From Vulcanimicrobiota bacterium (lineage in GTDB: Bacteria > Vulcanimicrobiota > Vulcanimicrobiia > Vulcanimicrobiales > Vulcanimicrobiaceae): 64,000 nucleotides of DNA. The stretch is taken from contig PMSI01000001.1 in assembly GCA_003168375.1 (NCBI GenBank), forward strand, positions 1,054,001-1,118,000, written 5' to 3'. Below, piece after piece: positions 45,790 to 53,929 of this stretch. Position 1 is the stretch's first letter, and each line of letters opens with the position of its first letter. The position numbers were made by a program, and so were the translations under genes. The notes beneath the pieces are model-generated. The model was given only the letters and a program-made list of their open reading frames with translations, did not search any database and was not told the DNA's origin.

Positions 45790-46967
45790 ATTCCGTTCTG
45801 GTCGGGTTGCTCGGGGCGATCGTGGCGCTGGCGTTCGCGCACGGTCGCGTCACGCCGTACGACAACTACGTGCTGCTGGCGAGCCAAATGCTGCACGGAC
45901 ACCTGTGGATCGATCCGGTCTGGCCCGGTCCGGAGATCGACGCGGTCCTGTTCGACGGACACCGCTACGTCGTCAACGATCCGGTACCGGCGATCCTGAT
46001 ACTGCCGCTCGTCGCGTTCGTCGGAACGAACGCCAACGAGACGCTGCTCGCGTGTCTGCTCTGCGGCGTCGCGTGCGGTGCCGCGTGGGCGCTCCTCGAG
46101 CGGCTCGGCGTCACCAGCCGCGTCGCCGTCTGGCTGGTCGTCTTCTTCCTGGCCGGTACCGATCTGCTCTGGTGCTCGATGCTGGGCGACGTGTGGTTCA
46201 TCGCGCAGACCTCGGCGGTCGCGTTCATGCTGCTCGCGCTGTGCGAGCTGGCCGGGAAACGGCGCGGCTGGCTGGTCGCGCTGTGGACCGCGCTCGCGCT
46301 CGGCTCGCGCTTCACGCTAGTGATGGCGCTCCCCGTGCTGCTCTGGTGGGTGTGGGACGGCTTCGGCGAGCGTGACCGCCGCCCGCCCTTCGACAAGCTC
46401 CGGTCTGCGCTCGCGTTCGTCGCGACGCTCGTACCGTTCTTCGTGCTGTGGGTCAGCTACAACATGGCGCGCTGGCACGTGCCCTGGGACGCCGGGCACA
46501 CGATCTTCTACCACCAGGACCCGTTCATGGGCGGACCCGGCTCGCCGTTCGGGCTTGCGAACGTCCCGACCGAGCTGTACTCGTTCTTCGTCGTGCCGCC
46601 GCAGTTCCACGCGACGTTTCCGTTCGTCGAGCCGCTCGCATTCGGAACCGCGCTCTGGTTCACGAGCCCGGCGCTGCTGCTGGCGTTTCTCGCGCGGGAG
46701 CCGCGCCGGCTCGCCGTTTCGCTGTGGCTTGCGACCGTGCTGGTAGCCGGTCCGTCGCTTCTCTACTATGCGAACGGCGGTTCACAGTTCGGGATGCGCC
46801 ACGCGCTCGACTTCGAACCGTTCCTGCTCGCCTTGATGGGACTTGCGACTCGCTCAAATTTGGGGGTCGCGTGGCGCTTCGCGCAGGGGCTCATCGCGTG
46901 GAGCGCAGCGGTCGGTGTCTACGGGTGCTGGTACTGGAACACGTTCCTCCGACACGGCATCTTGTGA
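45786..46967 (+). CDS. Polytopic membrane protein, GT-C glycosyltransferase-like
   Basis: 393 residues from GTG 45786 (GTGA overlap). About nine transmembrane helices; HGRVTPYDNYVLLASQMLHG and LWIDPVWPGPEIDAV form the large first loop typical of PMT/ArnT-like enzymes, though no exact family motif is recognised. The segment PPFDKLRSALAF (about residue 200) is encoded by the dispersed CCCTTCGACAAGCTC element, which appears inserted in frame. It is probably a functional partner of the DUF2723 protein. Confidence 0.75.
   Translation: MNSVLVGLLGAIVALAFAHGRVTPYDNYVLLASQMLHGHLWIDPVWPGPEIDAVLFDGHRYVVNDPVPAILILPLVAFVGTNANETLLACLLCGVACGAAWALLERLGVTSRVAVWLVVFFLAGTDLLWCSMLGDVWFIAQTSAVAFMLLALCELAGKRRGWLVALWTALALGSRFTLVMALPVLLWWVWDGFGERDRRPPFDKLRSALAFVATLVPFFVLWVSYNMARWHVPWDAGHTIFYHQDPFMGGPGSPFGLANVPTELYSFFVVPPQFHATFPFVEPLAFGTALWFTSPALLLAFLAREPRRLAVSLWLATVLVAGPSLLYYANGGSQFGMRHALDFEPFLLALMGLATRSNLGVAWRFAQGLIAWSAAVGVYGCWYWNTFLRHGIL
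46386..46400. repeat. Dispersed CCCTTCGACAAGCTC repeat, copy 2 (intragenic)
   Basis: The same 15 bases as at 17972-17986, here in frame inside the GT-C-like gene, giving PFDKLRS in a loop between helices. This peptide is a common signature of such in-frame element insertions. Confidence 0.6.
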
Positions 46968-47051
46968 AGCACGTCCGTACCGCGGCGCGGGATACATCCT
47001 TTCCTTCCTGGGTACACGTTGAGCGGCACTCACTAGGGGGAAAGACGACGA

Positions 47052-47300
47052 ATGGATGAACGCAACATCACGGTCGCCCGCGACAACGGCGGATCGCTCG
47101 CAGCCTTCAGCTTGGTCGCAGTCATCGTGGTCGTCGCCTTGATCGCGCTCTTCGTGTGGCAGCCGTGGAACGCGACCAGCACGTCGCGCAGCATCACAAA
47201 CACGACGACCCAGCAGTCGAGCGGCGCGAACGGTACGAACGGTACGAACGGCGGCGCATCGACGACTACTACTACTACGACCGGCGGAGGGACCCACTGA
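47052..47300 (+). CDS. Small single-span membrane protein with Thr/Gly/Asn tail
   Basis: 82 residues. GGGGGAAAG precedes the ATG. One transmembrane helix (about residues 16-40), then a low-complexity tail of Ser/Thr, NGTNGTNG and a run of Thr residues. No family recognised. Its TGA overlaps the next ATG (TGATG), so the two small genes are co-translated. Possibly a stress-related envelope protein. Confidence 0.7.
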   Translation: MDERNITVARDNGGSLAAFSLVAVIVVVALIALFVWQPWNATSTSRSITNTTTQQSSGANGTNGTNGGASTTTTTTTGGGTH

Positions 47301-47539
47301 TGGAACGTGACAACGACGCGAAACGCGATTCGATCGAGACGCTCAAGAGCGATACGCACGACGCGCTGGACGAAGCGAAGCATCGCGTGCTGGCCGGCGG
47401 CGAGAAGGTGAAGCGCGCGGTGGAGGGCGATCAGATGCCGCTCGGCGACCGCATCGCCTCGCACGTCAAGGAGACCGGCCACGAGTTCAAGGCCGAGGTC
47501 GACAAGACGAAGCGCGACCTGCGCGATAAGCCGGTCTGA
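47300..47539 (+). CDS. Small charged helical protein (CsbD/YtxH-tail-like)
   Basis: 79 residues, highly charged, with regular SIETLKSDTHDALDEAKHRV helix and a second helix HVKETGHEFKAEVDKTKRDL. No membrane segment. The pattern resembles CsbD or late-embryogenesis-like stress proteins but no definite family is assigned. It lies 17 bp before the NHEJ ligase gene, suggesting stress co-expression with DNA repair. Confidence 0.7.
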   Translation: MERDNDAKRDSIETLKSDTHDALDEAKHRVLAGGEKVKRAVEGDQMPLGDRIASHVKETGHEFKAEVDKTKRDLRDKPV

Positions 47540-47556
47540 TCCGCGATCGGAGAGCT

Positions 47557-49206
47557 CTGAAGAAAACGACCGACCGGCTCGCCGAGTACGTTCGCAAACG
47601 CGACTTCTCGGCGACGCCGGAACCAAAAGGCGAAAAACGCAAGCGGGCTTCTTCCAAGAAGCTCCGCTTCGTCGTGCAAGAGCATCGCGCGACGCGGCTG
47701 CACTGGGATTTCCGGCTCGAAGTGAACGGTGTGATGCCGTCGTGGGCGATCACCAAGGGGCCGACGATGATCGCCGGCGAGAAGCGGCTCGCGATGAACA
47801 CCGAGGATCACCCGCTCGACTACCGCACCTTCGAAGGCGTGATCCCCGACGGCAACTACGGTGCGGGCGAAGTGATCGTGTGGGACGAGGGCTTCTACTC
47901 GCTGTACGAAGGCGACGACCCCGCCGAGCAGATCGCGAAGGGCAAGCTCAAGATCGTCATCGCCGGCCACAAGCTCAAAGGGCTGTTCACGCTGGTGAAG
48001 ATGAAGCCGCGCGAGGGCGAGCGTGGCGAGCCGTGGCTGTTCTTCAAGGACCACGACGAGTACGAAGACCCGAACTGGACGATCGAAGCGAACGCCAAGA
48101 GCGTGAAGAGCGGGATGACGCTCGCGCAGCTGCAGCAGAAACGCAAGGACGCGCCGATCTGGAAAAGCAACCGCGCCTCGTCTGCCGACGGCACCGCGGT
48201 CAAGCGCGGGGTGCGTGCGAAGGCGGCGCACGCGGATCCGATCCCGCGCGACCCCAAGCCGATGCTGACGACCTTGGTCGAGGCTCCGTTCGACGACGAG
48301 CGCTGGCTGTTCGAGCTCAAGTGGGACGGCTACCGGGCGATCGCGGTCGTCGAGAAGGACAAGGTCACGCTGACCTCGCGCAACGCCAAGGACTTGCTGC
48401 ACCAGTTTCCCGAGATGAACGACCTCGCGCGCGCGTTCCTCTCGATCCCCGTCGTCGTCGATGGCGAGCTGTGCGTGCTCGATGCGCAGGGGAAGCCGGA
48501 CTTTCAGGCGCTGCAATCGCGCGACAAACCCGCCGTGCGCGGGGCGGCGCGCCGCAAACCATCGCCGGTGACGTTCGTCGTTTTCGACCTGCTCTACGCC
48601 GACGGGCGCGATCTTCGCGAGCGGCCGCTCGAAGAGCGCAAGCGGCTGCTGGAGTCGATCGTCGTCCCCGATCGCGGCGTGCTGTACTCCAAGCACGTGA
48701 TCGGGACCGGCAAGCAGCTCTTCGCGCTGGCCGAGGAGCGCGGGCTCGAAGGGATCGTCGGAAAGGTTCGCACCTCGCCGTATCGATCGATCCGCTCGCG
48801 CGAGTGGGTGAAGATCAAGGCGAAGCAGCGGCAGGAGCTCGTCATCGGCGGCTTGACCGAACCGCGCGGCAGCCGCGCCGAGTTCGGCGCGCTACTGGTG
48901 GGCTATTACGAGGGCGGCGACTTGCACTACGCGGGCCACGTCGGGACCGGATTCGACGCCAAGCTGCTGCGCAGCCTGAGCGCGAAGCTCAAGCCGCTCG
49001 AGCGCAAGACCTCGCCGTTCGTCGAGACCCCCAAGACGAACACGCCGGCGCACTGGGTGAAGCCGCAGCTCGTCGCCGAGATCGCGTTCGCCGAGTGGAC
49101 CCGCGAGGGGATCCTGCGCCAGCCGGTCTTCATCGGGCTGCGGATCGACAAAGAGGCGAAGACCGTCGTGCGCGAGCGCGCGCAGCACCCAGACCCGGAT
49201 GCATAG
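47557..49206 (+). CDS. ligD: LigD phosphoesterase-ligase (ATP-dependent DNA ligase), CTG start
   Basis: About 549 residues. An N-terminal 3'-phosphoesterase domain (LAEYVRKRDFSATPEP; HRATRLHWDFRLEV; TEDHPLDYRTFEGVIPDGNY) is followed by an ATP-dependent ligase domain with active-site lysine in FELKWDGYRAIA (about residue 255) and an OB-fold end. The frame opens after TAA at 47527 and contains no ATG, GTG or TTG before 47674, which lies inside the phosphoesterase domain. CTG at 47557, after CGGAGAG, is the best start. It is followed directly by the separate polymerase gene and Ku. Confidence 0.93.
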   Translation: MKKTTDRLAEYVRKRDFSATPEPKGEKRKRASSKKLRFVVQEHRATRLHWDFRLEVNGVMPSWAITKGPTMIAGEKRLAMNTEDHPLDYRTFEGVIPDGNYGAGEVIVWDEGFYSLYEGDDPAEQIAKGKLKIVIAGHKLKGLFTLVKMKPREGERGEPWLFFKDHDEYEDPNWTIEANAKSVKSGMTLAQLQQKRKDAPIWKSNRASSADGTAVKRGVRAKAAHADPIPRDPKPMLTTLVEAPFDDERWLFELKWDGYRAIAVVEKDKVTLTSRNAKDLLHQFPEMNDLARAFLSIPVVVDGELCVLDAQGKPDFQALQSRDKPAVRGAARRKPSPVTFVVFDLLYADGRDLRERPLEERKRLLESIVVPDRGVLYSKHVIGTGKQLFALAEERGLEGIVGKVRTSPYRSIRSREWVKIKAKQRQELVIGGLTEPRGSRAEFGALLVGYYEGGDLHYAGHVGTGFDAKLLRSLSAKLKPLERKTSPFVETPKTNTPAHWVKPQLVAEIAFAEWTREGILRQPVFIGLRIDKEAKTVVRERAQHPDPDA

Positions 49207-50172
49207 ATGCCGCCGAAAAAAACCGAGATCGTCGCCACGATCGGCGGCCGCGAACTCAAGCTGACGAACCAGGACAAGATCCTGTTCCCCGGCGACGGCT
49301 ACACCAAGGGCGATCTCGTGCGCTACTACCAAGCCGTCGCGCCGATGATCCTGCCGTACCTGCGCGGGAACCCGCTGACGATGGAGCGCTTTCCGGACGG
49401 GATCGGCGTCCCGCGCGGGATCTGGGAGAAGCAGATGCCGCGCTATACGCCGGAGTGGGTAACGCGGGTGACGATCCAGCCCTCGACCGGCGAACCGCGG
49501 AACGTCACCTACGTGGTCGTCGACGACGCCGCGTCGCTGGCGTGGGTGGCGAACCTGGCCGCGATCACGCTGCACATCTGGTATTCGCACGTGCCGACGA
49601 TCGACGTCCCCGACGTGATCCTGTTCGATCTCGACCCCGGCGAGCGGTGTCCGCTGGCGCGGCTTGCGAAGGTCGCGCTGGGCTTCCGCGACGAGCTCGC
49701 CGGCATCGGGATCCGCGCCTACGTGAAGACGACCGGCGGGATGGGACTGCACGTGATCCTGCCGCTGGAACCGCACTACGACTACGAGATCGCCAAGGGC
49801 GTCTCGGAGCTGGTCGCCCGCCGGGTCCACGCGGTGCTGCCGAAGGACACGACGCTGGAGCGGACGATCTCACGGCGGCCCAAGGACCTGGTGTACCTGG
49901 ATTGGGTGCAAGTAGGCAAGGGGAAAACCTACGTCGCGCCGTTCACCGTGCGGGCTCGGGACGGGGCGCCGGTGTCGATGCCGCTGGCATGGCGGGAGGT
50001 CGAGGCGATGCGCCGCAAGCGCGCCCCCGAGACCACCGCCGAGATGCGGCGATGGACGATCGCGAACGTGCCGAAGCTCGTGGCGAAGACCGGTGACCCG
50101 TGGCGGCGCGAGGGTTGGAAGCCCCAATCGCTCGAAAGCGCCCTATCAAAGGCTCGCTCGCTCTGGGAGTAG
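49207..50172 (+). CDS. LigD polymerase domain protein (primase-polymerase)
   Basis: 321 residues, the NHEJ polymerase as a separate protein. KLTNQDKILFPGDGYTKGDL and NPLTMERFPDGI are typical of the domain, the catalytic metal pair is in VILFDLDPG, and KTTGGMGLHVILPL follows. It fills or extends ends with preference for ribonucleotides. It starts at the base after the ligase gene stop and ends 10 bp before ku, so the three act as one double-strand-break repair operon. Confidence 0.95.
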   Translation: MPPKKTEIVATIGGRELKLTNQDKILFPGDGYTKGDLVRYYQAVAPMILPYLRGNPLTMERFPDGIGVPRGIWEKQMPRYTPEWVTRVTIQPSTGEPRNVTYVVVDDAASLAWVANLAAITLHIWYSHVPTIDVPDVILFDLDPGERCPLARLAKVALGFRDELAGIGIRAYVKTTGGMGLHVILPLEPHYDYEIAKGVSELVARRVHAVLPKDTTLERTISRRPKDLVYLDWVQVGKGKTYVAPFTVRARDGAPVSMPLAWREVEAMRRKRAPETTAEMRRWTIANVPKLVAKTGDPWRREGWKPQSLESALSKARSLWE

Positions 50173-50182
50173 ACCGAAAATC

Positions 50183-51091
50183 ATGGCACACGCGATTTGG
50201 TCCGGCGCGATCAACTTCGGACTCGTCACGATCCCGGTGAAGCTCTACACGGCCGTTCGGACGAACGACCTGCGCTTCAACTTCCTGCACAAGTCGGACG
50301 AAGGTCGCATCTACAACGAGCGGCACTGCAGCGTCTGCGGCGAGAAGGTCGAGTACGCCGACCTGGTGCGCGGCTACGAGTACGAGAAGGGCCATTACGT
50401 CACGATCACCGACGACGACCTCAAGGGCGTGCGTCCGGAAGCGACGCAGTCGGTGCAAATCGTCGAGTTCGTCGAGCTCGACCAGATCAACCCGATGTAC
50501 TTCGACACGCCGTACTATCTGGAGCCCGAGAAGAAGGGCCGCCACGCCTACGCGCTGCTGCGCGATGCGCTGATGGACTCCGGCCGCGTCGCGATCGCGC
50601 GCGTCGTGATCCGCTCGCGCGAGCACATCGCCGCCGTGAAGCCGAACGGCGAGGCGCTGGTCCTCGAGCTGATGCACTTCGCCGACGAGCTGGTCGAACA
50701 GAAAGCCTTCGACTTTCCGGCGCTCAACGAAAAGGTCGCCGACGCCGAGAAGAAGATCGCGAAGCTGCTCATCGACACGATGAGCGTCGATGAGTTCAAG
50801 CCCGACGAGTTCCACGACAAGTACAAGGAAGACGTCCTGGCGATGATCGAGGCGCGCGCGGCCGGTGAGGAAATCGAGAAACCGGAAGTCCACCGTCCGG
50901 CGGCGACCAACGTCGTCAACCTGATGGACGTCCTGCAGCGTTCGCTCGAACAGTCGAAGGCGCGCCGCAAGAAGGGCGGCGAGGCGATCGAAGAGGACGA
51001 CGCCGAGGCCGCGAAGCCCGCCAAGCGCAAGACGGCGGCGAAGAAAACGGCCGCCGCTGCAAAGCCGAAGCGCAAGAAGAGCGCGGCATGA
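50183..51091 (+). CDS. ku: DNA end-binding protein Ku
   Basis: 302 residues. MAHAIWSGAINFGLVTIPVK is the standard Ku start, and the core continues with HCSVCGEKVEYADLVRGYEY and the ring region. The last 50 residues are rich in Lys and Ala (KKTAAAAKPKRKK), an extended basic tail used in other bacteria for non-end DNA binding and ligase recruitment. ATG 50183 lies 10 bases after the polymerase stop. The stop overlaps the next start by four bases. Confidence 0.96.
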   Translation: MAHAIWSGAINFGLVTIPVKLYTAVRTNDLRFNFLHKSDEGRIYNERHCSVCGEKVEYADLVRGYEYEKGHYVTITDDDLKGVRPEATQSVQIVEFVELDQINPMYFDTPYYLEPEKKGRHAYALLRDALMDSGRVAIARVVIRSREHIAAVKPNGEALVLELMHFADELVEQKAFDFPALNEKVADAEKKIAKLLIDTMSVDEFKPDEFHDKYKEDVLAMIEARAAGEEIEKPEVHRPAATNVVNLMDVLQRSLEQSKARRKKGGEAIEEDDAEAAKPAKRKTAAKKTAAAAKPKRKKSAA

Positions 51092-51987
51092 CGGGGGCGC
51101 GACTCGCCGGGATGGTTGCCGCAGCCTTCGCCATCCTCCCGCTCGCGGCGGCCGCGTCCGATCAGGACGACGCGCTGCGGCTCGCGGCGCGGGCCGCAAA
51201 TCCGAGCGGCCTCGGAACGGCTACCGTGACGCTGCATGCGACGCCGGCCGGCTTCCCGTCCTCGATTCCGCTCCCGAAGGGAACGCTGGTCGGCAGCATC
51301 CGCCACGACGTCGGTCCGGTGGGAAGCACCGCAAACGGCACGCTGTGGTCGAACACGCTGTACTACGACGTTCAGAATCGCGACGCGGCCGTGAAAGACT
51401 ACGAGGACGCGTTGCGCGCCGCGGGCTGGAAGCACGTCGACCTCGACGCGCTGCTGCAGCGACGGGCGGGCGTGACGCTACAGATCCCGGAACTCAACGC
51501 GTGGTGCTCTCCGGGCGAGCCTCGTGCCGGGGTTACGATCGTCAAGCCACGAACCGACGACGCGGCGCTCGACGTGACGGTCGGGCTCGGCGGGTTCAAT
51601 TTCTTCGCTTGCAGCGACGAGGGTGCGACGCTCCGGCAGCAGGTGACGGCAGCCACGACGACCGTCGCGCAGTCGAAATCGCCGCTGCCGGCCTTCACTT
51701 CGACGCCCGGTGTGACGATCGACATGACGGGCCCGGCGACCGACGGTTCGACGACCGGCGCCCGCATCACGTCGACGCTGGGTGCCGCGCCCGTGTTCGA
51801 CAGTCTCGCGAGACAACTACTCGCCGCCGGCTGGGCCGGCAAACGCGTCGCCGCCGCGGAGGGGCTCTCCTCGCAAACGTTCACGAAGTCGATCGACGGC
51901 ACGCAGTACACCGCGCTGCTCACCGTCTACGCGCTCGACGCGACGCACTTCATCGCACTCGCCGACGTCAGCGCGCTCCTGAGGTAG
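51088..51987 (+). CDS. Secreted hypothetical protein after ku
   Basis: 299 residues, signal peptide about 1-23. Two similar halves may exist: IPLPKGTLVGSIRHDVGP with LRAAGWKHV in the first, and ARQLLAAGWAGKRV with FTKSIDGTQYTALLTVYALD in the second, suggesting an internal duplication. No enzyme motif recognised. ATG overlaps the ku stop (ATGA). Probably periplasmic; its link to DNA repair is only positional. Confidence 0.75.
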   Translation: MTGARLAGMVAAAFAILPLAAAASDQDDALRLAARAANPSGLGTATVTLHATPAGFPSSIPLPKGTLVGSIRHDVGPVGSTANGTLWSNTLYYDVQNRDAAVKDYEDALRAAGWKHVDLDALLQRRAGVTLQIPELNAWCSPGEPRAGVTIVKPRTDDAALDVTVGLGGFNFFACSDEGATLRQQVTAATTTVAQSKSPLPAFTSTPGVTIDMTGPATDGSTTGARITSTLGAAPVFDSLARQLLAAGWAGKRVAAAEGLSSQTFTKSIDGTQYTALLTVYALDATHFIALADVSALLR

Positions 51988-52016
51988 CCTCAGGGCGTCC
52001 GCGCCACAAGCTGCTG

Positions 52017-52682
52017 CTACCGCGCGCCGCGGAAGAGCGTGCTCAAGATGCGATTCGGGCAGGCGAGTCCGACCTGTGCGATCGTGCGTTTGCTGCCGAC
52101 GTCGAAGTGGGTTCCGACCTTGGCGAGCATCGCGCGCGCCGCTTCGGCGCGGAGCGGATCGTCGAAGCGCGTGCTCGGAGCGATCGGCGTGATCGCAAAG
52201 CGGCCGGCCCCCTGCGAGGAGAGGTCGAGCTCGGTTGCGAGCGCGCCCGCTTCGCGATCGCTCAGCCCGTCGAGACCGCGCAGACGTCGGCCCGCCAGAA
52301 ACGCGATCGTCGTGCTGCGGTTGCGAAAGCGCGGTTCGATCTCGCCGCGATCGGCAAACGTCTTCGTCGCGAGCGCCCAGCCGACGGTCGCCGCGGCGAG
52401 CGGCTGAAAGTTCCCGTAGAGCCCGTCGTAGTAGAGACCCTCGCCGACGAAGCCGCGCACGCTCGGCACCGTGATACCGCGCATCTTGTCCGACATCGTC
52501 GGTTCCTTGATCGACAGGATCAAGCCGCGCGATTTGCCTTCCCAGGCGGCGTTGTTGCACGCGACGTACGCCTCGACGAACTGCGTGTGCGTGATCGCCG
52601 CACCGGCGGCCGGCGCGGGGGGTGGCGCGATCGAGAGGGCGAGCACCGTGACGAGCGCGAGGCGCGGCAGCATCGAGCTCAT
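52017..52682 (-). CDS. Secreted hypothetical protein
   Basis: 221 residues with a signal peptide (MSSMLPRLALVTVLALS). The mature part contains FVEAYVACNNAAWEGKSRG and CPNRILSTLF at the end; the two cysteines could form a disulfide. No known domain recognised. ATG 52682 overlaps the stop of the hydrolase gene upstream, so the two are co-translated and both exported. Confidence 0.72.
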   Translation of the reverse strand: MSSMLPRLALVTVLALSIAPPPAPAAGAAITHTQFVEAYVACNNAAWEGKSRGLILSIKEPTMSDKMRGITVPSVRGFVGEGLYYDGLYGNFQPLAAATVGWALATKTFADRGEIEPRFRNRSTTIAFLAGRRLRGLDGLSDREAGALATELDLSSQGAGRFAITPIAPSTRFDDPLRAEAARAMLAKVGTHFDVGSKRTIAQVGLACPNRILSTLFRGAR

Positions 52683-53554
52683 ACGCCCAGGTGCGCGATC
52701 AGCCATGCGCGGCGGTCGTCGTGCGCGGTCGGGTCGTCGAGCGCGTGGTCGAGCTTGTACGCCTTGAGCGTCCGGTCGCGGTCCGGGACGGCATTGCGAA
52801 GCGCGATCCCGGTCGCTTGCGCCACGTACTCGTCGTTCTGGCCGAACTGCAGCAGCGTCGCCTTCTGCTTGCCTCGTGCGAGCCAGCCCGGCAGGTCGAA
52901 CGCGCTCATCTGCGCGACGTAGGCGGCCGGGTCCGCCGGCTGCTTCCCGAGCAGGTACCACTCCCAGAACGAGAGCGTCGGGGTCATCAGCACGGCGTAC
53001 TGCGCGCGGTCGTCGACGGCCAACAGCAGCGCACCCTCCATCGCGCCGAAGTCGTGGCCGACGAACGCGATCCGTTCGTGGTCGACGCCGTAGACCTGCG
53101 TGAGGCAGTCGAGCGCGCGGCGCAACGTGATCACCTGCGCGACGGTGTCGGCGTAGTCGGTATCGGTGGTGCGCACGCCGGTGAACCAGCTTTTCTGCGA
53201 CCACGGCATGTCGACCAGCAGCGAGACGACGCCGCGCTTGGCCAATTCCTGCGCGTCGCTCATGAACTCGGTGTGGTTCGTCGTCGCAGGCTCGCCGAGC
53301 CAGTGGACCCACAACACGGCCGGTGACTTTCTCGGCAAACCGGGCGGCACGACGAGGACCGAGCTCGTCTCCTTCTCGCCTGGGCCGTTGAAGTCGAGCG
53401 TCTTGTAGTCGTGACCGTTGTACCGCGGTGCGAGGCATTTCGTGTTCCTCGACGCGTACTCGAACGACGGTGCGCTCGTGGAAGAGGAGGGCGGCGAGGC
53501 GGGCCCGGCGGCGATCAGCGCCAGCGCGGCGAACGGAGCGGCCAGAGAACGCAT
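52679..53554 (-). CDS. Secreted alpha/beta hydrolase with Asp nucleophile motif
   Basis: 291 residues with an N-terminal signal (about 1-18). VLWVHWLGEPATTNH carries the oxyanion loop. The nucleophile elbow reads FVGHDFGAMEG, with Asp where esterases have Ser; Asp is found in epoxide hydrolases and haloalkane dehalogenases. Acid and His positions appear as GQNDEY and LDHALDDP. It could be such an enzyme or an inactive relative. It overlaps the following secreted gene by four bases. Confidence 0.85.
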   Translation of the reverse strand: MRSLAAPFAALALIAAGPASPPSSSTSAPSFEYASRNTKCLAPRYNGHDYKTLDFNGPGEKETSSVLVVPPGLPRKSPAVLWVHWLGEPATTNHTEFMSDAQELAKRGVVSLLVDMPWSQKSWFTGVRTTDTDYADTVAQVITLRRALDCLTQVYGVDHERIAFVGHDFGAMEGALLLAVDDRAQYAVLMTPTLSFWEWYLLGKQPADPAAYVAQMSAFDLPGWLARGKQKATLLQFGQNDEYVAQATGIALRNAVPDRDRTLKAYKLDHALDDPTAHDDRRAWLIAHLGV

Positions 53555-53592
53555 CCCATAACCTCGGCACCTGGCCGCCGCGTCTCCTGCAC

Positions 53593-53871
53593 TCAGACGG
53601 CGACCGCGAGCCGCTCCTGGCCGCGCCGCACCGATCGGTCGAGCATCTTGGTCAGGCCGTACACGTGCCGGGTCGTTGACACGTCGACCCCGAGCAGGTC
53701 GCCGAGCTCGACCACGGCGCCGATGATGCAGTCGACCTCGAGCGGACGGCCCGCTTCGATGTCCTGGAGCGTCGAGGTCTTGTGATCGCCGACGCGCCGG
53801 GCGCCGTCGATGCGGCGCTCGAGCGTGCCCGTCCAGCGGGCGCAGCGACTTTTGTCGACCCCTTGCGACAA
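53593..53871 (-). pseudogene. Remnant of 2-dehydropantoate 2-reductase (C-terminal fragment)
   Basis: Only about 80 recognisable residues remain: GTLERRIDGARRVGDHKTS followed by LQDIEAGRPLEVDCIIGAV, the C-terminal helical domain of PanE/ApbA-type ketopantoate reductases. The NADP-binding N-terminal 200 residues are missing. The homology ends near the TTTTGTCG palindrome (53850-53873), beyond which lies the EmrB gene tail. A dead fragment is the simplest reading. Confidence 0.75.
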
Positions 53872-53873
53872 AA
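53850..53873. repeat. AT-rich inverted repeat at the panE-remnant break
   Basis: TTTTGTCG and CGACAAAA, perfect 8-bp arms with an 8-base spacer, lie at the truncated end of the panE fragment. There is no T-run in the right place for a standard terminator on either strand. Possibly a footprint of the rearrangement or a terminator-like structure. Confidence 0.5.
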
Positions 53874-53929
53874 AAATTCGGCCGGCCGTTGGCTAGTCGG
53901 CGTGCTGCCCGCTCGTTGGGCGGACCGAG

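Noticed and set aside
53850-53873. Intrinsic terminator for the EmrB gene
   Set aside because: The hairpin has no T-run on its 3' side for the minus strand; the A/T tracts pair within the stem.
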